Assembly (NCBI RefSeq): GCF_010614805.1
Contig: NZ_JAAFZC010000001.1
Span: forward strand, 1,404,001-1,468,000
Reading direction: 5' to 3'
Source: Pseudooceanicola aestuarii
GTDB taxonomy: Bacteria; Pseudomonadota; Alphaproteobacteria; Rhodobacterales; Rhodobacteraceae
DNA length: 64,000 nucleotides
This document shows, one piece after another, positions 63,836 to 64,000 of this stretch (its first letter is position 1; every line of letters begins with the position of its first letter). The position numbers and the translations under genes are program-made. Under the pieces are notes generated by a model. It was not told where the DNA came from. It was given only the letters and a program-made list of their open reading frames with translations, and made no database searches.

Positions 63836-64000
63836 TCAGTAGGGATCTTTCACGCCACGATCGTCGGACAGCGACGGACGTGCGTGGCAGAGACGCTCGA
63901 TGGCATCGGCGACGTGGATGTCGGCGATGGCCTTGTCCCCGGCTTCCAGGCGAACCCGGTGGGCTTCCATCAGCACATCGGTGTGGGTGGTGCCGGTGGG
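63836..64000 (-). CDS. Unidentified protein, C-terminal 54 residues only
   Basis: The visible end reads TDVLMEAHRVRLEAGDKAIA, then VADAIERLCHARPSLSDDRG and KDPY before the stop. GC-rich third positions and the helical pattern support a real gene entering from beyond the window. I do not recognise the family. Confidence 0.6.
   Translation of the reverse strand, partial: PTGTTHTDVLMEAHRVRLEAGDKAIADIHVADAIERLCHARPSLSDDRGVKDPY

Overview
This is a GC-rich, gene-dense stretch of an alphaproteobacterial chromosome, most likely from the Rhodobacteraceae (Roseobacter/Rhodobacter group). The evidence is an RpoE-ChrR pair whose ChrR zinc ligands sit at or close to the Rhodobacter sphaeroides positions, a divergent amine oxidase / DUF1365 / Cfa-like cluster, a TIGR02300 (FYDLN acid) protein, an IalB-like protein, a DUF1523 protein and a Rhizobium etli-type asparaginase. 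I see no phage, insertion sequence, CRISPR array or rRNA. One tRNA, Ala(GGC), lies at 62897-62972.

Layout. (1) 1-10690: a minus-strand catabolic operon encoding a peptide-type ABC transporter (binding protein, two permeases, two ATPases), two amidohydrolases, a CMP/dCMP-type deaminase and an Asp/Glu/hydantoin-type racemase (cut by the window edge). It faces a GntR/FCD regulator and a flavin reductase-like protein. Four copies of an ATYGSATACNRT-like motif flank the regulator. (2) 11043-17227: a medium-chain dehydrogenase, an orphan protein with a nuclease-like motif, and a three-subunit membrane-linked sugar/alcohol dehydrogenase (Tat subunit 3, GMC flavoprotein, triheme cytochrome c). (3) 17397-21219: ilvD, then a uronate dehydrogenase-like gene with an aldose 1-epimerase. 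(4) 21291-26652: a singlet-oxygen-type regulon, with the lipid-modification cluster and rpoE-chrR leaving a shared region that holds two matching sigma-E-like promoters. (5) 26766-29847: an arsenate module in which an ArsR-ArsC fusion, a GAPDH and ArsJ overlap end to end. (6) 29904-48439: mostly housekeeping and catabolic genes: a CaiB family CoA-transferase, an amidoligase/glutamine-amidotransferase-fold pair, rlmN, asparaginase, an M16 protease pair, dapD, a LOG protein, gabD, a P1 peptidase, and creatinase with an FAD amine oxidase. (7) 49277-55832: a tight six-gene plus-strand operon of uncharacterised proteins around a 648-residue AAA-type ATPase; this is the best candidate for an undescribed system. 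(8) 55943-64000: a taurine-pyruvate-type aminotransferase, glycerate 2-kinase, a damaged zinc-uptake locus, a GntR regulator, a YgjP-like metallohydrolase, TIGR02300, tRNA-Ala and a LysE exporter.

The most unusual structural observation is the zinc locus. zur runs into a 154-codon frame that joins the start of ZnuC (Walker A, no signature or Walker B) directly to the last part of ZnuB, and zur and znuA face each other with almost no intergenic DNA. This looks like one, perhaps two, deletions. All assignments come from reading motifs and context; no database search was run.
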